Source of the DNA: Romboutsia lituseburensis
Lineage (GTDB): Bacteria; Bacillota; Clostridia; Peptostreptococcales; Peptostreptococcaceae
DNA length: 64,000 nucleotides
Direction of reading: 5' to 3'
NCBI RefSeq assembly: GCF_024723825.1
Contig: NZ_JANQBQ010000001.1
Location: 3,720,001 to 3,784,000, forward strand
The notes beneath the pieces were generated by a model. It worked only from the letters and a program-made list of their open reading frames with translations, searched no databases and was not told the origin of the DNA. How positions within the stretch are numbered: position 1 is the stretch's first letter; each line of letters opens with the position of its first letter. The translations under genes were made by a program, and so were the position numbers. Positions 1-8,474 of this stretch are shown piece by piece.

Positions 1-1
1 G

Positions 2-745
2 GAATCTAAGAAAATATGTGTTCCGGAACTAAATTGTTATTCATGTCCTGGAGCCGTTGGATCATGTCCTATAGGAGCCTTACAAGCTGTTATAGGAGGT
101 ATTAGACATAAATTTTCATTTTATGTAATAGGACTTATGTCTTTATTTGGAGTTGTTTTTGGAAGATTTATATGTGGATGGCTTTGTCCATTTGTTTTTT
201 TCCAAGACTTACTTTATAAAATAAAAAGTAAAAAAATAAAGGTAAACAGTAAAATTGATGGTAGACTTAAGTATTTAAAGTACATTATTTTAATTACTTT
301 TGTAATACTTATGCCAATGCTCTTAACAAATCAATTTAGTATAGCAAAACCATAGTTTTGTGAGTTTATATGTCCAGCCGGTACCCTAGAAGGGGGAATA
401 CCATTAGGACTTTTAAATGAATCATTAAGAGAAACTATAGGATTTTTATTTAATTGGAAACTATTATTGTTAATAACATTAATAATATCATCTATATTTA
501 TATACAGACCCTTTTGTAGATATATTTGTCCACTTGGAGCATTTTATTCTTTATTTAATAAATTTAGTTTTTATCAATATAGTATAGATAAAACTAAATG
601 TACAGGCTGTAAAATATGTAGTAAATTTTGCAATATGGATATAAAAATTTATGAAAATCCTAAAAACTCAGATTGTATAAGATGTGGTAAATGTAAGAAA
701 TCTTGTCCTAGCGATGCTATAAAAAGTGGGTTTAAAATAATATAG
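2..745 (+). pseudogene. Membrane 4Fe-4S protein (NapH/NosR/YccM-like) broken by an in-frame amber codon; 5' end outside the window
   Basis: One reading frame runs from the window edge to the stop at 743-745 but is interrupted by TAG at 353-355. Before it lie a CPGAVGSCPIGAL segment and CGWLCPF after a membrane helix. After it come FCEFICPAGTLEGG, a second membrane segment, FCRYICPLGAF, and two C-terminal clusters (CTGCKICSKFC and CIRCGKCKKSC) typical of 2x[4Fe-4S] ferredoxin domains. Paired CxxxCP motifs at membrane helices are known from the NapH/NosR electron-transfer family, whose members pass electrons across the membrane. The amber codon sits directly before FCEFICPAG, where I recall relatives carrying Trp; TGG to TAG is one base. 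The remaining 130 codons are open and motif-rich, so the mutation looks recent. Translational readthrough cannot be excluded. Confidence 0.7.
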
Positions 746-893
746 TTAAATTTACCCCTTAATTACTATATTATCAGAAAATTTTATGAAAAAAAAGCCT
801 TACATTTACAATTATTTACAGCTACAATAAAGGTACAAAGAAACACATAAATACATTAGCAAAATAAATATTTCTTATTTGGAGGTAGTTATT

Positions 894-1430
894 ATGAACA
901 TAACAATAGTTTCAAAAAATATAGAGATAACAGATACAATTAGAAATAAAGTTGAAAGTCAGATTGGCAAATTAGGAAAGTATGTTAAGGATGACATAGA
1001 TGTTAATGTAAAGTTAGATGTAAAGAAAAAATCTCAGAAGATAGAAGTAACTATATACTTAAAAGAGGGTTATATAATTAGAGCTGAGGAATCTAAAGAA
1101 GACCTATATTCAGCAATAGATTTAGTATATGATAAGTTACATAGTCAAATAAGAAAGTATAAAACACAAGTGTTAAAAAGAAAGCATAGAAATGAAAGTA
1201 TTAAATTTGAAAATATAGAAGAATATGCAGCTTGTGATATAGATGAAGATGACAATAAAATAAAGAGAAGAAAAAAATTAAAAATAGATAAACCTATGAC
1301 TCAAGAAGATGCTCTAATTCAAATGGATTTATTAGGACACAACTTCTTTGTATTTAAAGATTTAGATACAAATGGAGTAAGCATCTTATACAAAAGACAT
1401 GATGGATATGGGGTTATAGAACAATTATAA
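894..1430 (+). CDS. hpf: Ribosome hibernation promoting factor, long form
   Basis: A 178-residue protein with an N-terminal S30AE/YfiA-type domain (roughly residues 1-100) and a C-terminal dimerisation domain carrying the conserved pattern KPMTQEDALIQMDLLGHNFF and the ending YGVIEQL. Long HPF dimerises inactive 70S ribosomes into 100S particles through this C-terminal domain. I chose ATG 894 because GGAGGT at 881-886 is 7 nt upstream; an in-frame TTG at 879 overlaps that site. It is a single-gene unit followed by a strong palindromic terminator. Length and both domains match the family. Confidence 0.95.
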   Translation: MNITIVSKNIEITDTIRNKVESQIGKLGKYVKDDIDVNVKLDVKKKSQKIEVTIYLKEGYIIRAEESKEDLYSAIDLVYDKLHSQIRKYKTQVLKRKHRNESIKFENIEEYAACDIDEDDNKIKRRKKLKIDKPMTQEDALIQMDLLGHNFFVFKDLDTNGVSILYKRHDGYGVIEQL

Positions 1431-1453
1431 TTTAATATTTAAAAATAAACAAT

Positions 1454-1490
1454 AAATGCCATATTCTAAATTTAGAATATGGCATTTATA
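1454..1490 (+). terminator. Palindromic terminator after hpf
   Basis: A perfect 34-bp palindrome (two 17-base arms, 1454-1470 and 1471-1487) ends in ATTTATATTATA. A-tracts and T-tracts flank both sides, so it could work in both directions. Confidence 0.8.
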
Positions 1491-1537
1491 TTATAGAATA
1501 ATAAGTAGTATAAATAAATATGAATAGAGGAAGAGCT

Positions 1538-3298
1538 ATGGAAAAAGAAAGAAGACGTATAATAATAGATTTTGAGATTTTATCTAAAGCAGGTTTTTGG
1601 ATGTGCGCTATGAAAGATTATAAAACTCAAAAAGAACATATTATAATAAATAATAGAGAAGAATTATTAAGAGTATATAATAAAAATAAAGAGTCTGTAT
1701 GGATTGGGTACAATATAAGAGGATATGATCAATGGATACTAAAAGCTATAATTGCAGATTTAGATCCTTGTATAGTGTCACAAAAATTAATAGAACAAAA
1801 AATTTCAGGCTGGAAAATAGATAGAAGACTACATCAAATTCCGTTATATATATTTGAAATAAGTGATACATATAGAAGTTTAAAAGAATTAGAGTTATTT
1901 ATGGGAGAAGATATAAGGGAAAGTAGCGTATCCTTTGAGCTAGATAGATATCCGACAAATGATGAAATAAAAGAACTATCGTCTTATTGTATGCATGACG
2001 TTAAAATGACTTATAAGGTATTTGAACAAGTCTATTATAAATATGAAGCTCAGCTAGGTCTTATAAATTATTTTAATTTAGATGAGAGCATGTTCAATAA
2101 AACAGAGGCTCAGTTAAGTGCATACATATTAGGTGCTAAAAAGCCTAACTACGAACGCAATGATGTAAAAGATTTTAAAATAATAGAATCCATAGACCTT
2201 AGTAAATATAATCATATAAAACAATGGTATGAAAATTATAATAATAGAGATTTTAAAAACTATTTAAGAACTAATGTATATAATATAGAGACAGATTTTG
2301 GATGGGGTGGATTGCATTCTGCTAGAAAAAAATATATGGCAGAAGATTTTATAGTAAATTCTGATGTAAGCTCTTTTTATCCATCTATAATGATTGAATA
2401 TGATTTAATGAGTAGAAATGTAAAAGATCCATCTAAGTATAAAGAAATAAGAGATACAAGATTTAAATTTAAAAGAGAAAATAATCCTATTGAGAAATCT
2501 TTGAAACTTGTATTAAATAGTGCTTATGGAGCTTGCATGGATATAAACAATGAACTGTATGATCCAAAACAAGGTATATCGATATGTGTAAATGGTCAAT
2601 TGTTGTTACTTGACTTAATAGAAAAAGTAGAACTTGAATTTGGAGATAGGGCGCAGTTTATACAAGGAAATACTGATGGGGTCATGTTTAAATTTAATTC
2701 TAAAGAAGATGTAGACATATATTTAGAAATTTGTAAATTGTGGTCCAAGAGAACCAAAATGGAATTAGAACATGATTTTATAAAAAAAATTATTCAAAAA
2801 GATGTTAATAATTATGTATACATAAAAGAAGATGGTAGTATAAAAAGCAAAGGTGCTTATGTAAAAAAACTTAGTATAATAGATAATGACTTGCCAATTG
2901 TAAATAAAGCAATAAAAGAAAAGCTTATAAATAATATAGATATAGAAACAACTATAAATAATGCTAACAAGCTTATAGATTTTCAAAAATGTGTAAAAAT
3001 AACAGGAAAGTATAGTCATGCAGTTTATGGAAAGCAAAAGATAAATTTAAAAGTTCTTAGGATATTTGCAAGTTTAAATTCTAGTGATAATGCGATTATG
3101 AAGATAAAAGCAGATCAAAAAGTGGAGAAAATAAGTAATACACCAGACAGGGTATTTATAGAGAATACAAATATTATAGATAAAGAAGTTCCTAAAATAT
3201 TAGATAAAAGCTGGTATATATCATTAGCCAAAGATAGAATTGATAGCTTTATAGAAGATAAATATACTTTATTTGATTACTTTGACTTAATGAATTAA
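1538..3298 (+). CDS. Stand-alone family B DNA polymerase, phage-type, with 3'-5' exonuclease domain
   Basis: A 586-residue protein. The N-terminal exonuclease domain shows IIIDFE (D11, E13; Exo I), YNIRGYD (Exo II) and the YxxxD motif YCMHD (Exo III). The polymerase domain shows motif A DVSSFYPS (D276), motif B KLVLNSAYG (K323, N327, Y330) and motif C GNTDG (D380). All catalytic positions of a family B polymerase are accounted for, though motif C begins with Asn instead of Asp. ATG 1538 is preferred over in-frame ATG 1520 because AGAGGA at 1526-1531 is suitably spaced. No phage structural, integrase or replication genes are adjacent; it sits between hpf and a riboswitch-controlled transporter. 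It is short for a cellular PolB and resembles viral or plasmid enzymes. A domesticated phage gene is my inference. Confidence 0.85.
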   Translation: MEKERRRIIIDFEILSKAGFWMCAMKDYKTQKEHIIINNREELLRVYNKNKESVWIGYNIRGYDQWILKAIIADLDPCIVSQKLIEQKISGWKIDRRLHQIPLYIFEISDTYRSLKELELFMGEDIRESSVSFELDRYPTNDEIKELSSYCMHDVKMTYKVFEQVYYKYEAQLGLINYFNLDESMFNKTEAQLSAYILGAKKPNYERNDVKDFKIIESIDLSKYNHIKQWYENYNNRDFKNYLRTNVYNIETDFGWGGLHSARKKYMAEDFIVNSDVSSFYPSIMIEYDLMSRNVKDPSKYKEIRDTRFKFKRENNPIEKSLKLVLNSAYGACMDINNELYDPKQGISICVNGQLLLLDLIEKVELEFGDRAQFIQGNTDGVMFKFNSKEDVDIYLEICKLWSKRTKMELEHDFIKKIIQKDVNNYVYIKEDGSIKSKGAYVKKLSIIDNDLPIVNKAIKEKLINNIDIETTINNANKLIDFQKCVKITGKYSHAVYGKQKINLKVLRIFASLNSSDNAIMKIKADQKVEKISNTPDRVFIENTNIIDKEVPKILDKSWYISLAKDRIDSFIEDKYTLFDYFDLMN

Positions 3299-3303
3299 AT
3301 AAT

Positions 3304-3355
3304 AAAAAAGTCGCTTTGCTCCTTTCATTAACTACTTCGCCAGTTGCTCAAAAAA
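3304..3355 (-). repeat. Dispersed 45-bp repeat, copy 1 (inverted)
   Basis: Read on the minus strand it gives GCAACTGGCGAAGTAGTTA, then GGAGCAAAGCGA and a T-run, a diverged version of the repeat seen at 19406, 25980, 29908, 34080, 39803 and 61633. It lies just after the polymerase stop codon. Confidence 0.7.
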
Positions 3356-3428
3356 TTGATTAAACCTTTGAATGGTTGAAATACCTTATGTCGCACATAA
3401 TTGTATAAATTAAAATAACATATAAATG

Positions 3429-3457
3429 TTGCTAAAATACAAAATATATATTATAAT
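3429..3457 (+). promoter_or_regulatory. SigmaA-type promoter of the Mn riboswitch transcript
   Basis: TTGCTA at 3429-3434, a 17-nt spacer and TATAAT at 3452-3457 form a good vegetative promoter. The expected transcript starts near 3464, just before the aptamer. Confidence 0.65.
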
Positions 3458-3473
3458 CTTTTTTATAAAAATA

Positions 3474-3579
3474 AATCCCTTGAAGGGGAGTAGCTTTCAC
3501 ATATGTGATAATCAATCGTCATGACGGATTTTATCCCGGTTGATTAGCAAGATATAAAACTTGTTAGCAAGACCTTCAG
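3474..3579 (+). ncRNA. yybP-ykoY (manganese) riboswitch aptamer
   Basis: The aptamer contains the family hallmark GGGGAGTAGC (3485-3494), the hairpin CGTCATGACGG (about 3517-3527), a CCCGG segment (3535-3539) and a closing GCAAGACCTTCA (3567-3578). P1 forms between TGAAGG (3481-3486) and CCTTCA (3573-3578). The same 3' strand is the left arm of the terminator at 3570-3622. P1 and terminator are therefore mutually exclusive, which predicts that ligand binding allows read-through. Mn2+ is the established ligand of this family. Confidence 0.88.
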
Positions 3580-3622
3580 AAATATACTCAAAATTATGCG
3601 TATATATCTGAAGGTCTTTTTT
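3570..3622 (+). terminator. Riboswitch-controlled intrinsic terminator
   Basis: Arms 3570-3586 and 3601-3617 pair over AGACCTTCAGA/TCTGAAGGTCT and extend through an AT stem, followed by a T-run to 3622. Its left arm overlaps the P1 strand of the aptamer. Confidence 0.9.
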
Positions 3623-3659
3623 ATATATATAAAGAGTAGATAAAATTTAGGAGGAGAAA

Positions 3660-4988
3660 ATGAATAATTTAGATTCAGACCCCGGGACCTTAATGGCCCA
3701 AATTATATTAATAGCAATACTTACCGCTATTAATGCATTTTTTGCATCGGCAGAAATGGCTATAGTTTCTGTTAATAAGTCAAAAATTAAAAAATTAAGT
3801 GAAGAAGGTAATAAAAAAGCTAGATTACTTGAAATGTTAATCAAGGAACCAAGTAACTTTTTATCAACAATTCAAATAGGAATTACATTAGCTGGATTTT
3901 TCTCAAGTGCATCAGCTGCAACAGGAATATCAGCATATTTATCACAAATACTAAAGCCTTTAGATATAATGTACTCAAATGAAATATCTATGATAATAGT
4001 AACTTTAGTACTTTCATATTTTACACTTGTGTTTGGTGAATTAGTTCCAAAGAGGATTGCTTTAAAAAAAGCTGAAAAAATAGCATTATTTTCTGTAAAG
4101 CCAATTTATGTTATATCAAAAATTGCTAAGCCATTTATAAAATTCTTATCATTATCTACTTCATTAGTACTTAAAATAACTAAAAATAATGATGAAGATA
4201 TTGAAGAAAAAGTATCAGAAGAAGAAATTAGGGCTTTAATATCTCAATCTCAAAAAGATGGATGCATTGAAAATGATGAAAAGCAAATGATTTATGGTGT
4301 ATTTGAATTTAATGATAAAACGGTTAGAGAAATAATGACACCAAGAAGTGATATGTTTGCAATAAATTTAGATGATGATAAAGATGATATAATAGAATCG
4401 ATTTTAAATTCAAATTATTCAAGAATACCAGCATACAAAGAAAGTATAGATAACATTGTAGGGATTTTATATGTTAAAGATATAATAATTGAAGCAAAAA
4501 AAGTTGGATTTAACAATATAGATTTAGATAAGATTTTACATGAACCATACTTTATTTTGGAGACAAGACGAACTAATGAATTGCTTAAAATACTAAAAGC
4601 AAAAAAAGTCCATGTAGCAATATTGTTTGATGAATATGGTGGAGTTTGTGGTATGGTAACAATGGAAGACTTGATAGAAGAAATTATGGGTGATATAGAA
4701 GACGAATATGATGAAGAAAAATCAATTATAAGTCGAATTGACGAAAATAATTTTATTATAAAGGGTTCTTTAACAGTAAATGAATTTAATCATAGATTTA
4801 ATACAAATATAGAACCAGGAGAATATGACACTTTAAATGGTCATTTACTTACTAAGTTAGGTAAAATTCCAGATGAAGGTGTAGAATTTAATTTAAAAGA
4901 TATTACTTTTATTATAAATAAAGTCAACAATAGAAAAATTGAAGATATAAAGATAAATATAAAAAATAGACGTATAGCAAATGTGTAA
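3660..4988 (+). CDS. CNNM/CorC-HlyC family transporter (DUF21 + CBS pair + CorC domain), Mn-riboswitch controlled
   Basis: A 442-residue membrane protein. The N-terminal DUF21 domain (about residues 8-185) has several hydrophobic helices, including NAFFASAEMAIVSV and FGELVPKRIALKKAE. It is followed by two CBS motifs (from about PRSDMFAINL to MVTMEDLIEEIMG) and a C-terminal CorC_HlyC domain. Members of this family move or regulate divalent cations; several bacterial relatives affect Mg2+ or Mn2+. The start has a strong AGGAGGA site. The upstream manganese riboswitch implies induction by Mn2+, so a role in manganese export or tolerance is the best inference. Substrate is not visible in the sequence. 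Confidence 0.9.
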   Translation: MNNLDSDPGTLMAQIILIAILTAINAFFASAEMAIVSVNKSKIKKLSEEGNKKARLLEMLIKEPSNFLSTIQIGITLAGFFSSASAATGISAYLSQILKPLDIMYSNEISMIIVTLVLSYFTLVFGELVPKRIALKKAEKIALFSVKPIYVISKIAKPFIKFLSLSTSLVLKITKNNDEDIEEKVSEEEIRALISQSQKDGCIENDEKQMIYGVFEFNDKTVREIMTPRSDMFAINLDDDKDDIIESILNSNYSRIPAYKESIDNIVGILYVKDIIIEAKKVGFNNIDLDKILHEPYFILETRRTNELLKILKAKKVHVAILFDEYGGVCGMVTMEDLIEEIMGDIEDEYDEEKSIISRIDENNFIIKGSLTVNEFNHRFNTNIEPGEYDTLNGHLLTKLGKIPDEGVEFNLKDITFIINKVNNRKIEDIKINIKNRRIANV

Positions 4989-5018
4989 AATATTATAAAA
5001 ATAACAAAGGAGCAACAT

Positions 5019-6155
5019 ATGGAAAAAATAAAAAATGAGATGCTAAAATCCATAAGATATATAATACCTATAGTACTTACATTTATAGGAATATTAATAC
5101 TTAAGAATTTTTCTCAAATTGTAGGGTTTATAGGTAATAATATATCTACACTAAGTAGTGTATTAACGCCATTTTTTATAGGATTTATAATAGCATATAT
5201 TCTTAATCAACCTATGAAAGAATTAGAAAGTAGATTTAAGATAAAGAGAGGATTATCTGTAGCTTTAATATATGGAGTGGTAGCATGTATTATAGTTTTT
5301 GCATGGCTATTTATAGTTCCAGTTATACAGTCCAATATAAATGATTTATATTCATCAATTCCTCAAGGAATGCAACAAATTGAAAGTTTAATAAATGATA
5401 TATCATCTGGATTAAAGTTCAATATAATAGATAATCCAGAAGCAAAAACGCAGATAAATGAGTTTATTAAAAATGTATTAGTACCATTATCAACATCAAC
5501 AGCAACAATAATTAGTGAAGTTGTAATAAATTTAATGAGTGTTGTAGTTTCATATACAGTAAATATATTCTTAGGTATAGTTATATCAATATATTTATTA
5601 TTATCTAAAGAAAAAGCTATAGATATCGTAAATATAATATCTAAGAAATTACTTAAAAATAACTATACAAAAATTAAGGAATTTGTTAATGTACTAGATA
5701 ATAATATAGGTGTATATATAGTTGCAAAAGCTATAGATTCAACTATTTATGGTGTAATATGTACAGTGATACTATACTTAGTCGGATCTAAATATGCACT
5801 ATTCTTAGGTATAATAGCAGCTATAACAAATATGATTCCATTCTTCGGACCTATAATAGGAACTATAGTTGCAGTGGTTATTAACTTATTCTTCTCATTT
5901 GAAAAGGCGTTAATCGTTTTAGTTGTTATGATAATTGTTCAGCAATTAGAAAGTGCAATACTGGAACCTTATTTTGTAGGAAAACAGGTTGGTGTTCCAC
6001 CAATTTTTACAATATTAGCTGTTACTCTTGCTGGAAAATATACAGGATTTATAGGTATACTATTATCTGTGCCTGTTACAGGAGTACTTCTAATGTATGC
6101 TAATAGATTTATTGAAAAAGAAAGAAATAAATCTATAGAGGATAATGTTGCATAA
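5019..6155 (+). CDS. AI-2E/PerM family permease (YtvI-like)
   Basis: A 378-residue polytopic protein with about seven or eight hydrophobic segments. Family features include an early FIGFIIAYILNQPMKELE segment and a late PFFGPIIGTIVAVVINL hairpin, ending in YFVGKQVGVPPIFTILAV. The family includes the AI-2 exporter TqsA and Na+/H+ antiporters, so substrate cannot be assigned. It begins 30 nt after the CNNM stop with AAAGGAGC ahead of ATG, so it is probably co-transcribed under the Mn riboswitch and ends at the terminator at 6171. Confidence 0.85.
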   Translation: MEKIKNEMLKSIRYIIPIVLTFIGILILKNFSQIVGFIGNNISTLSSVLTPFFIGFIIAYILNQPMKELESRFKIKRGLSVALIYGVVACIIVFAWLFIVPVIQSNINDLYSSIPQGMQQIESLINDISSGLKFNIIDNPEAKTQINEFIKNVLVPLSTSTATIISEVVINLMSVVVSYTVNIFLGIVISIYLLLSKEKAIDIVNIISKKLLKNNYTKIKEFVNVLDNNIGVYIVAKAIDSTIYGVICTVILYLVGSKYALFLGIIAAITNMIPFFGPIIGTIVAVVINLFFSFEKALIVLVVMIIVQQLESAILEPYFVGKQVGVPPIFTILAVTLAGKYTGFIGILLSVPVTGVLLMYANRFIEKERNKSIEDNVA

Positions 6156-6170
6156 AAAATAATATTTATC

Positions 6171-6208
6171 AAAAGCAGGTTTATTATAAAAATAACCCTG
6201 CTTTTTTT
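6171..6208 (+). terminator. Terminator after the CNNM/permease unit
   Basis: Stem AAAAGCAGG/CCTGCTTTT followed by seven T residues. Confidence 0.85.
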
Positions 6209-6385
6209 ATGTAATACACAGGGTATAACAACTATGTTATTATTGCTAATGTGTAGTTTAGAAAAAATATTGTATCTAATAATATAAATTTAAAAATAAA
6301 ATGAACCTTTTTATTATGATAAGTATCTAATTAGTGTAAAGCAAAGAAGTAGCGCTATAATTTGCAAGGAAAGGTAGGAAAGTAA

Positions 6386-6874
6386 TTGAATAAAAAAAAG
6401 TTTATAGAAAAAGTTCTTGAAGCTGAACGTACTTTATACAATGTATCTAAATCTATATTGATAAATGATCAAGATTGTGAGGATGCAGTTCAAAGTGCGA
6501 TTTTAAAAGCTTATGATAAACTTTCTACATTGAAAGAAGAAAAATATTTCAAAACATGGTTAGTAAGAATATTAATAAATGAGTGTTACAAATTACAACG
6601 TAAAGATATTGTAAAATTATCTTATGAAGAGTGTTTTGAATTTATAAAAGAAGAGGAAAAAACTGATTATAGTGATTTATATATAGCTATTCAAAAACTT
6701 CCTCCTAGGATTCGTGTGACAATTGTTCTTTATTATGTAGAAGGGTATTCAATTGAAGAAATTAAAAAGATTTTAAAAATTCCATCAGGAACAGTAAAAA
6801 GTAGGTTAGCTAAAGGACGAAAGCTATTAAAAATTAAATTAGACTGTATGGAGGTACATTATGAACAATTTTAA
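6386..6874 (+). CDS. ECF-type RNA polymerase sigma factor
   Basis: A 162-residue sigma-70 family protein with region 2 (about 10-75, including DCEDAVQSAILKAYDKL and FKTWLVRILINECYKL) and region 4 (about 95-155, including LPPRIRVTIVLYYVEGYS and GTVKSRLAKGRKLLK). No region 1 or 3 is present, as expected for an ECF factor. The start is TTG at 6386 with GGAAAG just upstream; no ATG fits. The end overlaps the next gene by 14 nt, indicating translational coupling with its likely anti-sigma factor. ECF factors of this type usually respond to envelope stress and often autoregulate. Confidence 0.9.
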   Translation: MNKKKFIEKVLEAERTLYNVSKSILINDQDCEDAVQSAILKAYDKLSTLKEEKYFKTWLVRILINECYKLQRKDIVKLSYEECFEFIKEEEKTDYSDLYIAIQKLPPRIRVTIVLYYVEGYSIEEIKKILKIPSGTVKSRLAKGRKLLKIKLDCMEVHYEQF

Positions 6875-7631
6875 CTTTAAAAATGCCTTTCCAGATACAC
6901 CACAGAGATTTAAAAATAGGGTGAGTATGACATTAAATAACTTACCAGATAAAGAGGAGAATGGTGAAATGGAAAATAAAATAAAAACTAGTAAAGTATC
7001 ATTTAGAAAAAAAATAGTAGTTACTATAGCTACAGTTATGGTTTTGGGTACAACAGCATTAGCAGGGGGAAAAGTATTTTCAATATTAGGAAGTTCAAGT
7101 AATATACCAACATACACTAAAATTCCTACTCAAGAAGTTATGAATAATGAGTTTGGATTTGTTCCTAAGAGCGTTGAAAAGTTTGAAAATGGATATGAAT
7201 TTAAATCAGGGCATATTGTTAATAATGAAGGGCTTGATGAAAAAGGAAATACTTTATCAAAATCAAAAGATTTAGATTTTGTATATAAAAATGGAAAAGA
7301 AGATATTACTCTAAGTATGGAAGGTAAAATGATAGGTGAAAATTCAGAAGATATGAAAGTGGTTGATAAATATAATGGATTAGAATTATCTTATTTATCA
7401 TCTACATATAAATTTGTTCCATCAGATTATAAAATGACAGAACAAGATAAGAAAGATGAGGCTTCAGGGAAATATGTATTTAGTGTTGGTTCAGATAAAG
7501 TAGAGGTTAATGTTTTTAAATTTTTAAGTTGGGAGCAAGATGGTATATATTATTCTTTTACAGCAATGGATTCTAAATTAGATAAAGATGATTTAGTAAA
7601 AATGGCTCATGAGGTTATAGATGCTAAATAA
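6861..7631 (+). CDS. Probable membrane-anchored anti-sigma factor
   Basis: A 256-residue protein with a cytoplasmic N-terminus of about 48 residues, one transmembrane helix (about 50-70, KKIVVTIATVMVLGTTALAG) and an extracytoplasmic domain rich in charged residues. The N-terminal NFKNAFPDTPQRFKNRVSMT resembles starts of clostridial anti-sigma/DUF4367-like proteins that follow ECF genes. The overlap with the sigma gene and the topology suggest that it sequesters the sigma factor until an envelope signal is sensed. Family membership is inferred from context more than from a diagnostic motif. The RBS is GGAGG within the sigma gene. Confidence 0.75.
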   Translation: MNNFNFKNAFPDTPQRFKNRVSMTLNNLPDKEENGEMENKIKTSKVSFRKKIVVTIATVMVLGTTALAGGKVFSILGSSSNIPTYTKIPTQEVMNNEFGFVPKSVEKFENGYEFKSGHIVNNEGLDEKGNTLSKSKDLDFVYKNGKEDITLSMEGKMIGENSEDMKVVDKYNGLELSYLSSTYKFVPSDYKMTEQDKKDEASGKYVFSVGSDKVEVNVFKFLSWEQDGIYYSFTAMDSKLDKDDLVKMAHEVIDAK

Positions 7632-7648
7632 AATTTAACAGATTGTTG

Positions 7649-7693
7649 ATTATGCTAGTTATTATATTTATATAATGACTAGCATAATTTATT
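7649..7693 (+). terminator. Terminator of the sigma/anti-sigma operon
   Basis: An 18-base near-perfect inverted repeat (ATTATGCTAGT...ACTAGCATAAT, one mismatch) followed by TTTATTTT. Confidence 0.75.
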
Positions 7694-7844
7694 TTAAAAT
7701 TAATTAAATTTCTAATATAAGTCAATAAAAGAGAAAAATATATGATAATATATATATGTTAAAAACTAATAGAAAACATAAAAATCACAAAGCATTTAAA
7801 TATATATATAAATTAATAAATATGAAATTTATTGGAGGGATAAT

Positions 7845-8429
7845 ATGAAATTTTTATTAAGGCTAAATAAGAAAAATATATCAGTTATAGCAATACTATG
7901 TATAGGGATAACTACAACAGGATGTACGATAGGAAAGATTACATCACTAGAGGATTATAAAAAGAAAACAAATCTAGAAATAAATGATAAAGCACATGAA
8001 CATGATGATAAATACATATATGATACTTGTGATGGAGCTGGTAATACAGATCCTAAAAAAACTAATATTTCTTTGGAAGTAGATAAAGAGAGTAAAGAAA
8101 TTAAAGAATTAACGTTGATAAGTGGATTACATAAAGACGAATATAAAAAGTTTAAAGAAGAATCTAAAATTGCACTAAAATATATAAATGCAATTGCACC
8201 TAAAGAATCTATTAAATCAGTAGAAAAAGTTTTAAAAGAATATGATGAATATATAGATTTTGAAATAAATGGAGTTAAAAATAGCAAAGACGAAAAAAAA
8301 TATAGTAAATATAGTCAAGAATTCTATGATGGAAAAGCAGAGTATACATTTAAGGATAAAGAAAGTGGAGCAAGTGTGGAAGTTAAAGATGCATTTGGTA
8401 TTTTAGAAATAAAAGCTAGTAAAAAATAG
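7845..8429 (+). CDS. Putative lipoprotein of unknown function
   Basis: A 194-residue protein with a basic N-terminus, a hydrophobic stretch (12-24) and a lipobox-like TTTGC with Cys27. The mature part is highly charged and Lys-rich, with no domain I recognise. The RBS is GGAGGG. It is a single gene; the hairpin beyond it lacks a plus-strand T-run and serves the convergent kinase gene. Its position behind the ECF pair may be coincidental, because a terminator separates them. Confidence 0.7.
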   Translation: MKFLLRLNKKNISVIAILCIGITTTGCTIGKITSLEDYKKKTNLEINDKAHEHDDKYIYDTCDGAGNTDPKKTNISLEVDKESKEIKELTLISGLHKDEYKKFKEESKIALKYINAIAPKESIKSVEKVLKEYDEYIDFEINGVKNSKDEKKYSKYSQEFYDGKAEYTFKDKESGASVEVKDAFGILEIKASKK

Positions 8430-8435
8430 AAAAAA

Positions 8436-8474
8436 TAGTTTTCAGATATATTAAAAATATATATCTGAAAACTC
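8436..8474 (-). terminator. Minus-strand terminator overlapping the end of the first kinase gene
   Basis: AGTTTTCAGATATAT pairs with ATATATCTGAAAACT. On the minus strand the left arm is the DNA encoding the last residues (VEFSDIYF) of the kinase, and a T-run follows the stem. Confidence 0.7.

Noticed and set aside
353-355. Pyrrolysine or other recoding of the amber codon
   Set aside because: The protein is not a methylamine methyltransferase, no Pyl genes or recoding structure are visible, and several other genes nearby are plainly decaying.
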